Below, one piece after another: positions 46,271 to 58,182 of a stretch of 64,000 nt of DNA. Below the pieces are notes generated by a model. That model was not told the DNA's origin and made no database searches. It worked only from the letters and a program-made list of their open reading frames with translations. Position 1 is the stretch's first letter, and each line of letters opens with the position of its first letter. A program made the translations under genes and the position numbers. This DNA is from Endocarpon pusillum Z07020 (Eukaryota; Ascomycota; Eurotiomycetes; Verrucariales; Verrucariaceae): assembly GCF_000464535.1 (NCBI RefSeq), contig NW_006916578.1, positions 1 through 64,000 of the forward strand, in the 5' to 3' direction.

Positions 46271-47128
46271 TCCACATGAATCGTGACATTCCTGGTCAAG
46301 ATCGGCCAAATTTGAGCGTACATGCAATGCATAAGCAGGTTTCGGAGGCAACATGGAATACAGTCGGATTATAACTCAAAATAGACAGCACAATTGAAGC
46401 GTTTTTAGCGAAAACTCGAACAGGTTTGAGTGATGGATATGCTCTTGGTTCTGTACACATACAATCAAGAAGATGGTGCATGTCAATGTGCCTGCTGGAG
46501 GCGGTGTATGTCCAATGGCTGACGAATGGAGAATGAATGAGTTTATTTGAATACAGCACCAAGCACAGGCATCCTGGGCGTTGTGTTGGCTCGTGGTCTG
46601 GATTATGGTTCCGGAGAGCTACGGAATATCATTTGAATGGTAACGGAACGTCCAACAGAACATGTACTTCGGATCTTGTGCATGCATCGTGCACATACAT
46701 TTCCCGTGCAGGCAGATTGCACGGACCTGATGACCACACTAGGATCTCCAATGTGGTAGCAGTGAACAAAATCTGGCCAGAGGCGTCGAATTCTGCTAGT
46801 GTCTTCAAGCCTCTTCATTCACGGGTAAAAATAGCCCTGAAAGGCGGACCCCTCATACGTCAGTCTCATCTGCTACACACTCCCTAACACGATTCACTCC
46901 TGACGCATCCCTGCCATCTGCACGGCCAGAGTAGCCTGGTTAAGGTTATCCTTTGTCGTCTCAATAAACTGACTGTCTCATTAAATCAACCCAAAGCTGA
47001 TAGTGTTTCTTGCTTGCCAGAGAAGGGAGCCGATCCGCATGAAGAGGACCATGCGGTCAAGTTGATGTACTTGTGCAATCCGACCTTGACCTTGACCTTG
47101 ACGGTCATGTCTCTTTGTCATCTATTCA
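46271..47128. other. Intergenic between Och1-like and PKA genes
   Basis: No recognisable gene. A (TTGACC)n simple repeat lies at 47082-47103, just before the PKA start codon, in its probable 5' untranslated region. Confidence 0.5.
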
Positions 47129-48701
47129 ATGGCATCTACCTCCTTCCCAACGCTGACTTACTCTAAATCGCAATCGCAGCCACAAACACACCCGCATTCG
47201 CAGTCACAACTGCAGCCTCCATCATCATTGCAACGCTCTTCTTCAGCTCAGCGGTACCAGACGCAACCCATTCCGCTTTACAAAGGCTTTGCAAGGAGCG
47301 CGTCCCACCCCATCGGCCCCGGAAATACAAGAGAGGATGAAAAGAACTTTATTGCGCATCACGGAGAGCGGCAGCAGATCGTACCGCCGGAGAGGGTTCA
47401 CCATGATCCAGTCAACGGGAAGCTCGGCTTCTCTTCTAAAAAGCTGAAGGTCACGGATTTCGAGTTGATGAAGACATTGGGGACAGGTATATCTGCGCAT
47501 TCGTCTTGGAGGCTGATTGGGACTGATGTGTTAAGTAGGCACTTTCGCGCGTGTCTGGCTGGCACGGCTCGCAAATCCAAAGCACGAAGACAAGAACAAG
47601 GTGTTTGCGTTGAAAGTCTTAAAAAAGGTAGATGGTATGGTCTTCGTCTTTTGAGAAGCCATGAATGCAGCTTGCTCACCTCTCGCAGTCATCAAGCTCA
47701 AGCAGGTCGAGCATGTACGAAATGAACGAAATGTACTCGCTGCGGTTGCCGGCTATCCTCTCATTACCACTCTCGTGACAAGTTTCTCGGATGACACTAG
47801 TCTATACATGCTGGTATGCTCCGTTTCCTAGTCATCTGTATTCCAGGGACCCCTGCTCTACGACTCACCACTCTGACATAATGCACTCCAGCTCGAATAC
47901 ACACCTGGCGGCGAAATATTCTCTTACCTCCGCCGAGCACGCCGTTTCCCATTCACGACGGTCCAATTCTATGCCGCCGAAATTACACTGATCCTCAGCT
48001 ACCTGCACGACGTCGTCCACGTGGCATATCGAGATCTTAAACCGGAAAACATCCTCCTTGACGCCGACGGCCATCTCAAACTCGTCGATTTCGGATTTGC
48101 CAAATACCTGCCACCGGCTCCACCAGGCGGTAACAGCAGTGAGAATGGCCAAGTCGGTTCAGATGCCCACGGCCGAGGCGTCACCTACACTCTCTGTGGC
48201 ACACCGGAATACCTAGCTCCAGAAGTGATCCGCAACCAAGGACATGGCATGGCAGTCGACTGGTGGGCGCTTGGGATCCTAGTCTACGAAATGCTGATCG
48301 GCCAACCGCCCTTCTGGGACCAAAACCCCATGCGCATCTACGAACAGATCGTCGCCGGACACATCCGATTTCCTTCCTCATCGTCCTCCTTCCACATCAA
48401 CACCGCTTCCAAACAGTTCATCCTCGCTCTCTGTCGCACTGACCCCACCCAAAGGCTGGGGTTCATTGCAGGCGGGAGCGGGAGGGTAATGAATCACCCA
48501 TTCTTTGACGGCGTCGATTGGGATAAGCTGTATTATAAGAATGTGAGGGGTCCGATCATACCGAGGGTCGAGTGGGCGGGTGATGCAGGGAATTTCGATG
48601 ATTATCCCGATCCGGAGGAGGGCGAGGAAAGCGAGGGCGGGAGAGGGCCGTATACGGAGGAGTTAAGGAGGGAGTATGAGAAGGCTTTTGAGGACTTTTG
48701 A
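47129..48701 (+). CDS. cAMP-dependent protein kinase catalytic subunit (second-isoform type)
   Basis: Exons 47129-47486, 47539-47634, 47689-47813 and 47892-48701 join to 462 residues. Introns of 52, 54 and 78 bp were placed by frame and by motif continuity. A Gln/Ser-rich N-terminus of about 105 residues precedes the AGC kinase domain: glycine loop GTGTF (118-122), Lys145 in FALK, VIKLKQVEHVRNER, YRDLKPEN with catalytic Asp241, DFG with Asp259, TLCGTPEYLAPE with the activation Thr at 293, and a hydrophobic C-terminal tail ending in EKAFEDF. Between DFGFAK and the activation Thr there are about 21 more residues than in ordinary PKA. It acts downstream of cAMP with a regulatory subunit encoded elsewhere. 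Confidence 0.9.
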
Positions 48702-50111
48702 GCATGTCTTGGATTTAGCTAGAATATGATGAGAAGAGGCAGGATCGGGTCAGAGACACAGCATTTAGGAGGAAGAGCGGGGCAGACGTGGATAGCGCTG
48801 GTGTCTTGGGTATTGTGGTTTTGTGCTTTTTTTTATATACCAGGAGAGTAAGTTTGAATGGTCAAAGGGGAAATATGTACAGCAGGTTGATGGATTATGT
48901 CACAACGGATCCTGCTGCAGGCAAAATTGGAGGAATGTTTAATGTTATATGTGAAATGGTCCAGGAACTCTTTGTTAGTACTGATAAAGAGTAGACTTCG
49001 CATAGTCCATACATCGTCTGTCACTTGCTGCTCTTATGCATGGACTCTGTAGCTTTGCTGCACGATCGTGTCCATGCTCTGTTCCTTGATCAAGTCTGAC
49101 CATGAATGCGGGTGAGCTATGATTTCTAACCAGAATGAGATTTTCCTCTCCTCTTCATTCGCGGAGTCTTCCCTATTAAACCCTGCGCTCCGTATCCCAG
49201 TCACATTGTCCCTTATCGTACATTTCCGGCTTCACTTCTCTCGTCACTAGATGCAGGCCACAGCATCTTTTTCACGTCATCGCTCATGAACTTTTTAAGC
49301 AAAAGGCGATATCAGTCTGATGAGCGTAGGTTTCGGATCACTCCTTGTGTATCCTATTTCGGAATGCCAGATCAGTTTTAATCCCTCTCATTTCTTCGTC
49401 ATCTTCCCCAAGCTGTATCTACTCCCCCTCGTTCGGGAAGAAAAACAGCGTCAGGATGCCAAAAGAGGGAGACCCACCGAGATAGATGATCAATGGTAGG
49501 TATCCATAGTGCAGAGTTATGCGGGAAATGTCTAGGATTTTGGTAATGCGCTCCTGTTTCGAAGGAGGTCAGTAGACTCATGAGAATCGGAGACGAATGA
49601 GTTTGATGGCAAGGGGATTATCTAGTTTGGGTTTAACAGGAAGATAGGTATGCGCTCTGACTGACTTTTGTTTCTTCGGAGAGCTGGAGCTGCGGCATAT
49701 TGGATAGGTGTACGACAGAGTGGGACTGAGGTGGAGGATTAGAAGCTAGGAGAAGAGGTGATAAATATGCCTTTGCAGATTGACGCAGCTTCGTTCTAGA
49801 AGTTGCCGTCGTGAGATGTAGAGGATGAACTCGAGCTTCATGTACAGTAATTTTGGAGGCGGATTGGACGAAATGCTTGGCAATGACTACAGCTTGATTG
49901 TCGTCTGAAGGAAGACGATACACGATACCGCAGGAACAATTTCTGTTACTCTGCATTCATAAGTGGTTCACAGCACGGAGTATCGAAGCGCTGTTTCGTT
50001 TGTAGACCCTTCTTGCGTTCGTTGACCCCCGCTTTGAGGCCTACGAAGGAGATTCCAGGATCTAACGATCACCGATCATCTGTCGAAGAGCTTCATTGAC
50101 CACCGCCCAAT
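48702..50111. other. Intergenic between PKA and Hsh49 genes
   Basis: Contains the PKA 3' flank and the Hsh49 promoter. A minus-strand ORF at 49633-49956 (107 aa) has no recognisable domain and is followed by stops. I do not call it a gene. Confidence 0.5.
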
Positions 50112-51244
50112 ATGTCAAGCGCAAGGCATTGGTAGGTGACCATGTCCTCCCTCTACAGCTTCATCTGACGCGTCTTCTAGGGAACAAGACAAAGAAGCTA
50201 CAGTCTACATCGGAAATCTCGATGAGCGCGTCACAGACAATCTGGTATGGGAGCTTATGCTTCAAGCCGGACGCATAGTTAACGTTCACCTCCCCAAAGA
50301 CCGTGTCACTCAGACCCATCAAGGCTATGGCTTCGTCGAATTTATTGCCGAGGAGGACGCCGAGTATGCCGCTCGCATCATGAATCAGGTCCGGCTATAT
50401 GGCAAGCCGATCAGGGTGAACAAGGCCAGCGCAGACAAGCAGAAGACGGTCGAGGTTGGAGCCGAGCTATTTGTTGGGAATTTGGATCCACTGGTGAGCG
50501 AGCAAGTTCTGTATGAGACATTCAGTCGATTTGGAAGTTTGATCGCTGCGCCGAAGGTATGTATCTCTTTCGACTCCTGCTTTGAAGCGCCAACTTAATA
50601 TGATCTGTTGGTAGGTCGCGCGAGACGACAACAACCTCTCCAAAGGCTACGGCTTCATATCCTTTTCCAACTTTGAAGCTTCCGATGACGCCATTGCAAA
50701 CATGAACGGCCAATACCTCATGAACAAAGAAATCTCAGTCCAATACGCCTACAAGAAAGACGGCAAAGGAGAACGACACGGCGACCCAGCAGAACGCATG
50801 TTAGCCGCTCAGGCCAGGAAACACAACGTTCAACCCCAAGCTCAACCGCTACCAGCAGGCATATTCGGAGGTATACCACCGATGGGCGCCGCACCTCCAC
50901 CAGGAATGCCTCCACCAATGACGGTGAATGGCGGACCAGTCATGCCGAACGGCACATACAATAGTGTTCCTCCACCTCAGCATCAAAGGCCTCCACCACC
51001 ACCTAGTGCACCACTCACTGCTCCACCATCTGGTTTACCTGCCCGACCACCTCCGTCACAGGCTGGGTACGGCGGCCCTCAGGGATTCATGCCACCGGGC
51101 TTCACTGGGCCTCCGCAGGGGATTGCACCACCGCCGCAAGGAGCCATGCCACCTGGTTTTGGTCCACCTCCTGGGTTTCCGCAGCAGGTTGGTGGGCCGC
51201 CGGCTCTGCCGCCTGGTTTTCAGCAGCCATATGTGAGGAGGTGA
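50112..51244 (+). CDS. HSH49: Splicing factor 3b subunit 4 (SF3b49/Hsh49)
   Basis: Exons 50112-50131, 50181-50556 and 50615-51244 give 341 residues. The first exon is only 20 nt; splicing its end to GGAACAAGAC yields the family N-terminus MSSARHWEQDKEATVYIGNL. Two RRM domains follow (about 15-90 and 103-180) with RNP1 motifs GYGFVEF and GYGFISF. Then comes YKKDGKGERHGDPAERMLAAQ and a long Pro/Gly-rich tail. In the U2 snRNP this subunit contacts pre-mRNA near the branch site and binds the SF3b145/Cus1 subunit. The length and domain order are normal. Both introns are short and phase-consistent. Confidence 0.93.
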
Positions 51245-53359
51245 GAAGGATGTTAATAAGGAATTCTTTAGTTGGAAGAAGCAGGTTCGCATCGCTGGTC
51301 ATACTCTATGAGTTTGGCGATGAGATGCTAGCTAGGACGGTTCCTGGCGGAAATAGGATTATAGTACAGACCAAAACAGGATCCTCTAGCCCAAAAGCGT
51401 TCCTCTGGCGAAACTTATTCGGCAAGATTCTTCATATCATATGCTCGGATGTGAACAACACCACAAAGGTCAATCGCCGCGACATTCTAGCTATTCAAAC
51501 CGGGCTAGCCTGAATCCGATGATAATGCTCCCATGATGTTACCATATCGAATTGGGGATACAACGCATGTTCCAGCCTAGAGAACAGTCCCACACGGCCA
51601 TATCCATATCTCCAGCAGATTGGCTAGCTAGCTAGCTAGCTTACATCGGTATCTCTGTTCCTCACATCGGCTCAGGCATGTCTTTCGAGTTGCGCATGCG
51701 ATGCAATCGTATTTCCGACCCGCAAACTGAACAGCACTTGAATAGGTGCTTGCTAAGCTGATTACGCTCGCATAACGTGCTTACCCCACGCAGATGCCGT
51801 CACAGGCATGGAAATACATGCGGCTGCCTGACGTGAGAACAGAGAGTTGCCTTGCACCGGAGGCTGGATGGTCGAGAGGATAGATCACAGCAGCAGCAAC
51901 TTACACCAACCATTGGGCTACATTGCCAAACCTAAATCACCCAGTAGATCAACTTCTTTTCTCTAAAGTCTTTCTGCTTCCGTTCAGGCTCACAGTACTT
52001 TGACCAATTAGTACGAGTGGCTGGTTGGTAGCTGCTTGAATTCCGCGTCGCCCACTTGTTAGAAATTCCCCCTCCATTGGTATTAAATATTGCGGTAATC
52101 CAAAAATCAGCCCGACGTCTGTAGGCCTCGTTGTCGATGATAGGCGTGTGTATATGGCATGCGAGAGATTGCTCTTCCCCCCCGAGAGAAGGAGGGGGGA
52201 CGGGGGTTGGTTGGGAGGTACATCAGCTGAATCGGGGGTTATATAAGAAAAGTACCGTCCAGCTAGGACATATTTTATATCGTATTCGTGCATCCTGGTG
52301 CAACACTCCGTAGTCACACAGCAGACGGACACGGGCAGAGCCTGCTCAGCCCCCAACACCCCCGTTGCCCGTTGCCCCGTTGCCCCGTTGCCCACATAGT
52401 AAAATACAGCGCCCGCTCATTCTCTCTCCCAGATTCCATATGACAGAGAGAACATCGTCGAAAGACTCCTTCCTTCCGTCCTCTACCTAGATGGGGAAAC
52501 CAACTCATCCAACCAACTCATACAAGAGAAGGTCATTGGGAGTAACTAAGTCCGATTGAGCTCTTGACAGACCGAGGCCGAAGGACCGAAGGTTCCGCAT
52601 TCCGCATCTCAGATTTCTTTTTTTCTCAATCTCAAGGAGATGATGTAGTTAGTGAGATGAACGGAGAGGGCATGGGACAATAAGCATAGCCACCCGATTG
52701 CAAGGTAGGTAGGTAGGTATAGAGCAAGCAAGGAAGCAAGGGGGCTAGTAAGAAGGTAAACAAATGCACGCAGGAAGCAGAAGGAAGGAAAGGAAGAGAC
52801 AGAGACAGAGACAGAGAGGCCACAATGAACAAGGGCAGTCTGATCAGCAGCACACTAACTTAGGCTTCGTCATGACATCTGGCTGTGAATGGAAAGGAAC
52901 TGAATGTAGGCGATACGTTATGTAACTTAAATGTACACGATTACAACTCGTTTCCACGTTTCGGTATTTGACTGGGTTTTCTTTGGCTGACGGGGGATAA
53001 GGGGGAGGAGGTGGGTTCAAGTCAAAAAGTTAGATGCGCCTTTGCTTGGAGCTGGGTGTGGTCAGTCCGAGATGGTTTTCCGGATTGCGACATTTGGCTT
53101 GGACAATGCTTGCCCGTACAGTAACGGAGCAGTGCTGCGGGTGATTAGGTAGTTGTTTTGGTTGTTGATTCGGGTTGGGAGCTCGGAGCTGTGCCTTGAT
53201 ACTTATGACTGCATATCGTGGCGCGCGAAGATGCAGCATTCGGATTTATATAGAAGGTTGATCTTTGCGAATGGTATCGACTTCTTGTTTCCAGTTTATC
53301 ACGGGTGGTAGAATGTGCGCGTCAAAACAGATAATCTACTTCTACTTGCTGAGCATGAT
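51245..53359. other. Long 3'-to-3' intergenic stretch with simple repeats
   Basis: Hsh49 and the PPR-like gene converge on this 2.1-kb region. It holds (GCTA)n at 51622-51641, (GTTGCCCC)n at 52361-52393, (AGGT)n at 52703-52719 and (GAGACA)n at 52795-52818. No ORF here has coding character. A CT-rich patch around 52400-52450 could belong to a non-coding transcript, but nothing proves it. Confidence 0.5.
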
Positions 53360-56300
53360 TCATTCGTTCCATCCCTTTTGGAAGTGCCTCCACTTTGTCC
53401 TCATCCACATTCCAGCTTCCATCCTCCCAATCTGCTGCTCCCTTCTCTTCTCTAGCTCTTTGATCAACCAGATCACCTCCCTAACAGGAACATCCTCGTC
53501 TTCATGCCTCCACATCGAGGAATCTTTCTTCAAACCCCTTGACGCGATCGATCTCGTCAGAAATAGAAAGGAAGAAGTAATTCTCAATCCCGTCAGCACG
53601 CTCTTCTCGGTCCCGTCATCCATGCGGTACGAGAATTCACGGCCAGGTCTCGAAAGGCGGAGAACCTCAGCCGTCACGCGCTTGAACTGTAAGAGGCTTC
53701 TGGTCACCCATACAAGTCGCATCCAAAACTCGTAGAATTGGATGCCGAATCCGATGGCTCCTTGACCTGGGAGTTCCACATCAACTGCACCGCGGGAGCC
53801 CCACTCATCAAGGCCGGCTAACCGGCGAACTATGGCGTCACCATACACCTCCTGAATGACATCAGTGGCACTGAAGGCCCGATCTGCATGTAGAAGCTTG
53901 TCGCATACCCACAGTAGCAAGGCGTGGTCAGTTGTAAGTCTTTCCATAGCACGGGCATGATAGAAACGAAGCACTGCGGTGATGATAACGGCGGTGCCGG
54001 GTAGAAATTCAGCGGTCAGGATCCTGGGGATGCTATCTTGCAAATGGGATAAACTGGTGGTCGTGGGTACTGGGGACTTGGGTGTATCGAATTCGGTGGT
54101 GGTGCCTGAACCAGGGTCCGGAAAGCTGAATTGATCTGCTTCTTCTGAGGAGGGCGTGCTGGTGAGGAAGGTGCTGAGGCGCTGAACGGCGGTAGCTTGA
54201 CGGTGAAGCTCTATAACTTCTGGGCTAGGTTGGAGATTTTGTGAAACCGTAGAGGCGGTTAGAGAAAAGGCGGCGGTGAGATAGTCGTCAAGGGGTTTGG
54301 TGGAGATAAAATCATTGCCTTCAGCGCTGGAGAACATGGATCCTTGCTTACACGGTTCTGTCTTTGCCTTTGCGGTGTCAAGCTTAGCAGCAAGATCCCG
54401 GGAGAGGGCCTCATGAACCATGGGAAGGGAAAAGGATCTTAGTCGGGTGTGTGGATTTCGGTAAGCCACTGCTTTGATTGTTTTCTCGATAACCTCACAA
54501 GTGGCGCCAGTGCGAAGCCAGGAATACCCAAGGGACCACTGGAACGAACTTGTTTCGGCTTCAATTTGTGGAAAGAGGACCTGAAGGGTCTCCATCCATT
54601 CTCTGATAAGATCATAGCGTTGGTGAGAGAGGTAAGCTTGAATAGTGGTTACTGAGATCGCGCTGGTGGGAACGAGGCCCCAATAGCTGATAGATTTGAT
54701 CAGGAGATCCTGGAATTGCTCAATGGATGCCCGAGCGGCATATTCTTGTAGCACGGCATTGATCATGAGAGCATAGCCGTGCGGGCGGGTTCGAGAAAGG
54801 CCTTGACCATGTAGAGACTCTATCTCTCGCTCCACGCGATACCAATCACATATCCTTGCATATCCACGAATCAACAAAGTCCTCGAGTGGAAAGTTGCTT
54901 TGAGTTGATGATAGAAGACCATCTCATCGTAAACGGCTTGTGCAGTCGGCATATCTCCAACTGACGCAAGGTACCGAATGACAACCGCAAAAATTCCTTC
55001 CACAAGCTTCACACCACGGAGTTTTGCCGCCACGATGACTCGTCGGAAGTTGAGCAAGAGCCAATCGGAGTCTGCCTTTATTTCCCACAAACTTCGAAGG
55101 AAATAGATTGCAAACAGACTGTCCCTCCTATTCTCCTTGGAAATCGAAAGGAACATGCGAGGATGGCAGGAGTCAGACTCGGCCAGATCAGTGGAATCAG
55201 AGCACCGGTCGGGGAAAAGAATTTCAGCAGCTCTTTCAGAATATTTGCTCCTCTCAAAATGCCATTGAAGGAGAGAGTGTACTATGGGACGACGTGGGGA
55301 TATGCTCATCATACCCTGCTCGACAAATTCCGCGTAGAGGAAATCCACGGTAGCGAAGTCGTTGTGTTGTAACCGTGAATTGACTGCAGCCTGCCATGCT
55401 TTTTGTCCATCCATCATACCCTGCCATGAGAATACTTCATGAATAACCAGAGCTAGGCGCACCTTTCCTGTTCCTGTCAAGTTAGGAATTGTGGCTACAC
55501 CCTCCGTCAACCCATCCACCAAATCCTCCGAAAGGTTTGATTCAGGCCATCGATCCTGGTAGACTGACATATCATCTTGCTCTAGGTTCGGAAGACCAGT
55601 CCTCCGCTCTGGCCCCTGGTGAGAGCGCGGAAAAGGAGTCCACATTTGGCTTACTTCATGCGGCTCAACAGCTGCCTCTTTGCTTTCAGCCTTTGCACCT
55701 TCATGAGACACGACATCGCGCTTTAGCTCTGGGAGACTAGTGATGGTTTCTGGCGCCTGAGGGATATGCGGGAAAGGAGTCCACTCGTATCTTATTTGAT
55801 CCTGCTCAGAAAGGGTATCACCCATTCCCAACCCTACAACCTGTTGGTCCACTCGTGGTACCTCTTCCATGGTTTCGTTCGAACCATCCAAAGACTGGAA
55901 ATGCGGCCATGACATCAAATCTGGAGGGTGTGTTGTGTTAATCTTGGGTGGCTGTTCTGGTTGGATGTCATGGTCTGGCTGGCGCGGAAAGGATGGTTTT
56001 TCGCTAAGTGGTCTCGAATTTACAAATCCACCTTCTGTAATGGCTGAATCCATCACTGGGCTATTCTCATTGTTCTTTGCTTCATCAAAACACTGTAGTC
56101 CACCAGAGAGAGTTTCTACATGCGACAAAGCCTGCGCCGCGGGGCTGCTTTCGAAGCAGGTCACCAACTCATTAGACTCAAGATAGTGAGGTGAATTGTT
56201 GGTCGCAAATGGCAGAGAGCTGTGTTTTTCTGAATCAGCGCTAGACTTTTCATCAATTGTAGATGCCGCATTACTGATATTGGATTCCTTTTCCAACGTA

Positions 56301-57352
56301 CCCATGGTCCAGGAAGTCTGGAACATGCTTTGCAGCACCCCTGTAGAACTATTTCCTGACTCAAGCTGTACTTGATGATCTTGCACGTTGGGAGATGTTT
56401 GAGATTTTCCTGCGGGAGGTTCATCGACAATTTTGGGCTCTATCCCGCCATCTAATGAGCCAAGGCGTTCGGCCGCTTCTTCCAAACCGTGATCAGTATT
56501 CGGTGGACCCAACAATGTAGTCTTTTCAACTTGCTCTAGGTTCGTATCGCTTGGAGTACTGGCCAACAGGGGTTCAGTGAGCCCAGGAGCTGCGTCTGTC
56601 GAGTTATCGTCTTCTGGTGCTGTGCTTAGCCAGGAAGCAACTGAGTCATGTAAATTCGGTAGAGTTTTTGACACAGCCTTCGGCGGACGGCCATATACAT
56701 GGACCGGTGCTGTCGATGTCATTGCCATTGTTGCCCTTTTGATTTTCTCTGCAACATCCTCTCGCTTTGTATATAACCTATCTTTTCCTGCTGGTGGAGC
56801 TTGAGTATCCAGCGCCTTTGCCTTCTCACTCTCGACGTCAGGCCAGGAGCGTGTGGGCTTCCGGTAACGCATCGGACGTCCGTAAACATGTGTGGGAGCT
56901 GTGGAAGTCATCGTGACGGTTGCTCTTCTTATCTTCTGAGCTGTTCGTTCCCGCTTGTGATGGCTGCTTTCTCCGCCCTGCGGCATGGGTGAATTTCCAG
57001 ACTCGTGTGCTCCCGAGCTCTGGCTGCCAGAGGAAGTTAAGAGTGATGGTTTGAAGCGCCTCACCCTGCTTCGTTGCTCTCGCATGGCTTGAATAGTGAA
57101 GTCCTGTCCATTCTCGGCCGCCTCGATGACCCTGGCCATATGCGCCTCTCGGTTTCCATTCGAGAGGGCTCTAATCTGTTTCTTCGTCTCCAGGCACTGC
57201 TCCGCCAGTCTAATTCGATGATGAATATTATAGTTCAGCGTCACGACAGCAACTGTTGCAATGGTCGATCCTGCAAAGGCCAATTGACGAAGAACTCTGA
57301 GGGCGTCATTGGATGGCACGAGCAGAGGCTTCGCGAGCATTGCGGTGCACAC
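53360..57352 (-). CDS. Large PPR-like mitochondrial-type protein, 1330 aa
   Basis: One uninterrupted frame. A short N-terminus with a hydrophobic stretch (about residues 21-42, LRQLAFAGSTIATVAVV...) precedes a helical basic segment and about 550 disordered residues. The disordered part contains two copies of an MTSTAPxHVYGRP motif (about 150 and 215) and two of a WTPFPxxxQxPE motif. From about 640 the protein is helical, with units such as GYARICDWYRVEREIESL that look like pentatricopeptide repeats, then a C-terminal domain ending in a basic helix. PPR proteins usually bind mitochondrial RNA; that role is inferred. I do not know a named orthologue. The start could be Met1 or Met5. Confidence 0.75.
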   Translation of the reverse strand: MCTAMLAKPLLVPSNDALRVLRQLAFAGSTIATVAVVTLNYNIHHRIRLAEQCLETKKQIRALSNGNREAHMARVIEAAENGQDFTIQAMREQRSRVRRFKPSLLTSSGSQSSGAHESGNSPMPQGGESSHHKRERTAQKIRRATVTMTSTAPTHVYGRPMRYRKPTRSWPDVESEKAKALDTQAPPAGKDRLYTKREDVAEKIKRATMAMTSTAPVHVYGRPPKAVSKTLPNLHDSVASWLSTAPEDDNSTDAAPGLTEPLLASTPSDTNLEQVEKTTLLGPPNTDHGLEEAAERLGSLDGGIEPKIVDEPPAGKSQTSPNVQDHQVQLESGNSSTGVLQSMFQTSWTMGTLEKESNISNAASTIDEKSSADSEKHSSLPFATNNSPHYLESNELVTCFESSPAAQALSHVETLSGGLQCFDEAKNNENSPVMDSAITEGGFVNSRPLSEKPSFPRQPDHDIQPEQPPKINTTHPPDLMSWPHFQSLDGSNETMEEVPRVDQQVVGLGMGDTLSEQDQIRYEWTPFPHIPQAPETITSLPELKRDVVSHEGAKAESKEAAVEPHEVSQMWTPFPRSHQGPERRTGLPNLEQDDMSVYQDRWPESNLSEDLVDGLTEGVATIPNLTGTGKVRLALVIHEVFSWQGMMDGQKAWQAAVNSRLQHNDFATVDFLYAEFVEQGMMSISPRRPIVHSLLQWHFERSKYSERAAEILFPDRCSDSTDLAESDSCHPRMFLSISKENRRDSLFAIYFLRSLWEIKADSDWLLLNFRRVIVAAKLRGVKLVEGIFAVVIRYLASVGDMPTAQAVYDEMVFYHQLKATFHSRTLLIRGYARICDWYRVEREIESLHGQGLSRTRPHGYALMINAVLQEYAARASIEQFQDLLIKSISYWGLVPTSAISVTTIQAYLSHQRYDLIREWMETLQVLFPQIEAETSSFQWSLGYSWLRTGATCEVIEKTIKAVAYRNPHTRLRSFSLPMVHEALSRDLAAKLDTAKAKTEPCKQGSMFSSAEGNDFISTKPLDDYLTAAFSLTASTVSQNLQPSPEVIELHRQATAVQRLSTFLTSTPSSEEADQFSFPDPGSGTTTEFDTPKSPVPTTTSLSHLQDSIPRILTAEFLPGTAVIITAVLRFYHARAMERLTTDHALLLWVCDKLLHADRAFSATDVIQEVYGDAIVRRLAGLDEWGSRGAVDVELPGQGAIGFGIQFYEFWMRLVWVTRSLLQFKRVTAEVLRLSRPGREFSYRMDDGTEKSVLTGLRITSSFLFLTRSIASRGLKKDSSMWRHEDEDVPVREVIWLIKELEKRREQQIGRMEAGMWMRTKWRHFQKGWNE

Positions 57353-58182
57353 CCTATTTCTTTGTCACGAGCCCATACTGATAACAGCAAAGGCCTGCGC
57401 AATGACTGCGGTCGCCCGACAGGAAGGGTCGCGGGCAATGCTTTAATGAAGACCCGAACGTGGGCATTGATTCGACTCTTTAGCTTCCTTCCTTACTCCG
57501 TGACACTTCCTAATGCCAAGACCTTAATCGTGTCATGTAACTGCAGTGAAGTACTATAGTACTAAGTACTCCGTGTGGTCCCAGTGGTATCGGACCCGTT
57601 CTAGCCTTACTTAGTAACGTCAGAAAGTGGTGTGCGAGGAAGAAAGACTTCCTCAATATCATTTATATTATGAGTTCGACGCTACATAGGTGATTACCCC
57701 CCCTGATCACCCCCCGTGATCAAGCCGGCAAACAGCACTAATCCTGCCCGGGCTCGCGTGAGAAAATGAGAAGAGACCAGCAGCCCGAAACGACCAAACC
57801 ATGACTGCAAAGAATCATGCGAAAAAGAGAAAACCATGTCCCTAACGATGTAGACCGAACATACACGATATCCCAGCCCTAGCACATGATGACAACAACT
57901 TTTTCCCGCGTCTTTCTACCAATTACACCCTCCCATACCAGTGCTGTGCCTTTCTCCACAACTTCAATAGAAACAAATAAAACAACAATCGAGACCACGC
58001 CCAGGCGAAGAAGTCGACAGTCACAGCCAAAGACGATAAAACAGTAATGACGGGACATCCGGCCTGCTATGCACCACCTGAATCAATCAAGACAAGAGGC
58101 GCCGACACTAAGATGCCATGCTCGTACAACACAATCTGCGACCGATATACCGACGTTGAATCAAGTAATCGTTTCGGTGCCA
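57353..58182. other. Intergenic between two minus-strand genes
   Basis: Promoter of the PPR-like gene and 3' flank of the next gene. Short palindromic runs such as AGTACTATAGTACTAAGTACT at 57550-57570. No gene seen. Confidence 0.5.

Noticed and set aside
51949..52395. 148-aa minus-strand ORF
   Set aside because: It spans a (GTTGCCCC)n simple repeat, has no domain, and sits in a long 3'-3' intergenic region.
53265..53735. 156-aa + strand ORF
   Set aside because: It lies antisense to the C-terminus of the PPR-like gene and has no domain; it is a shadow frame.
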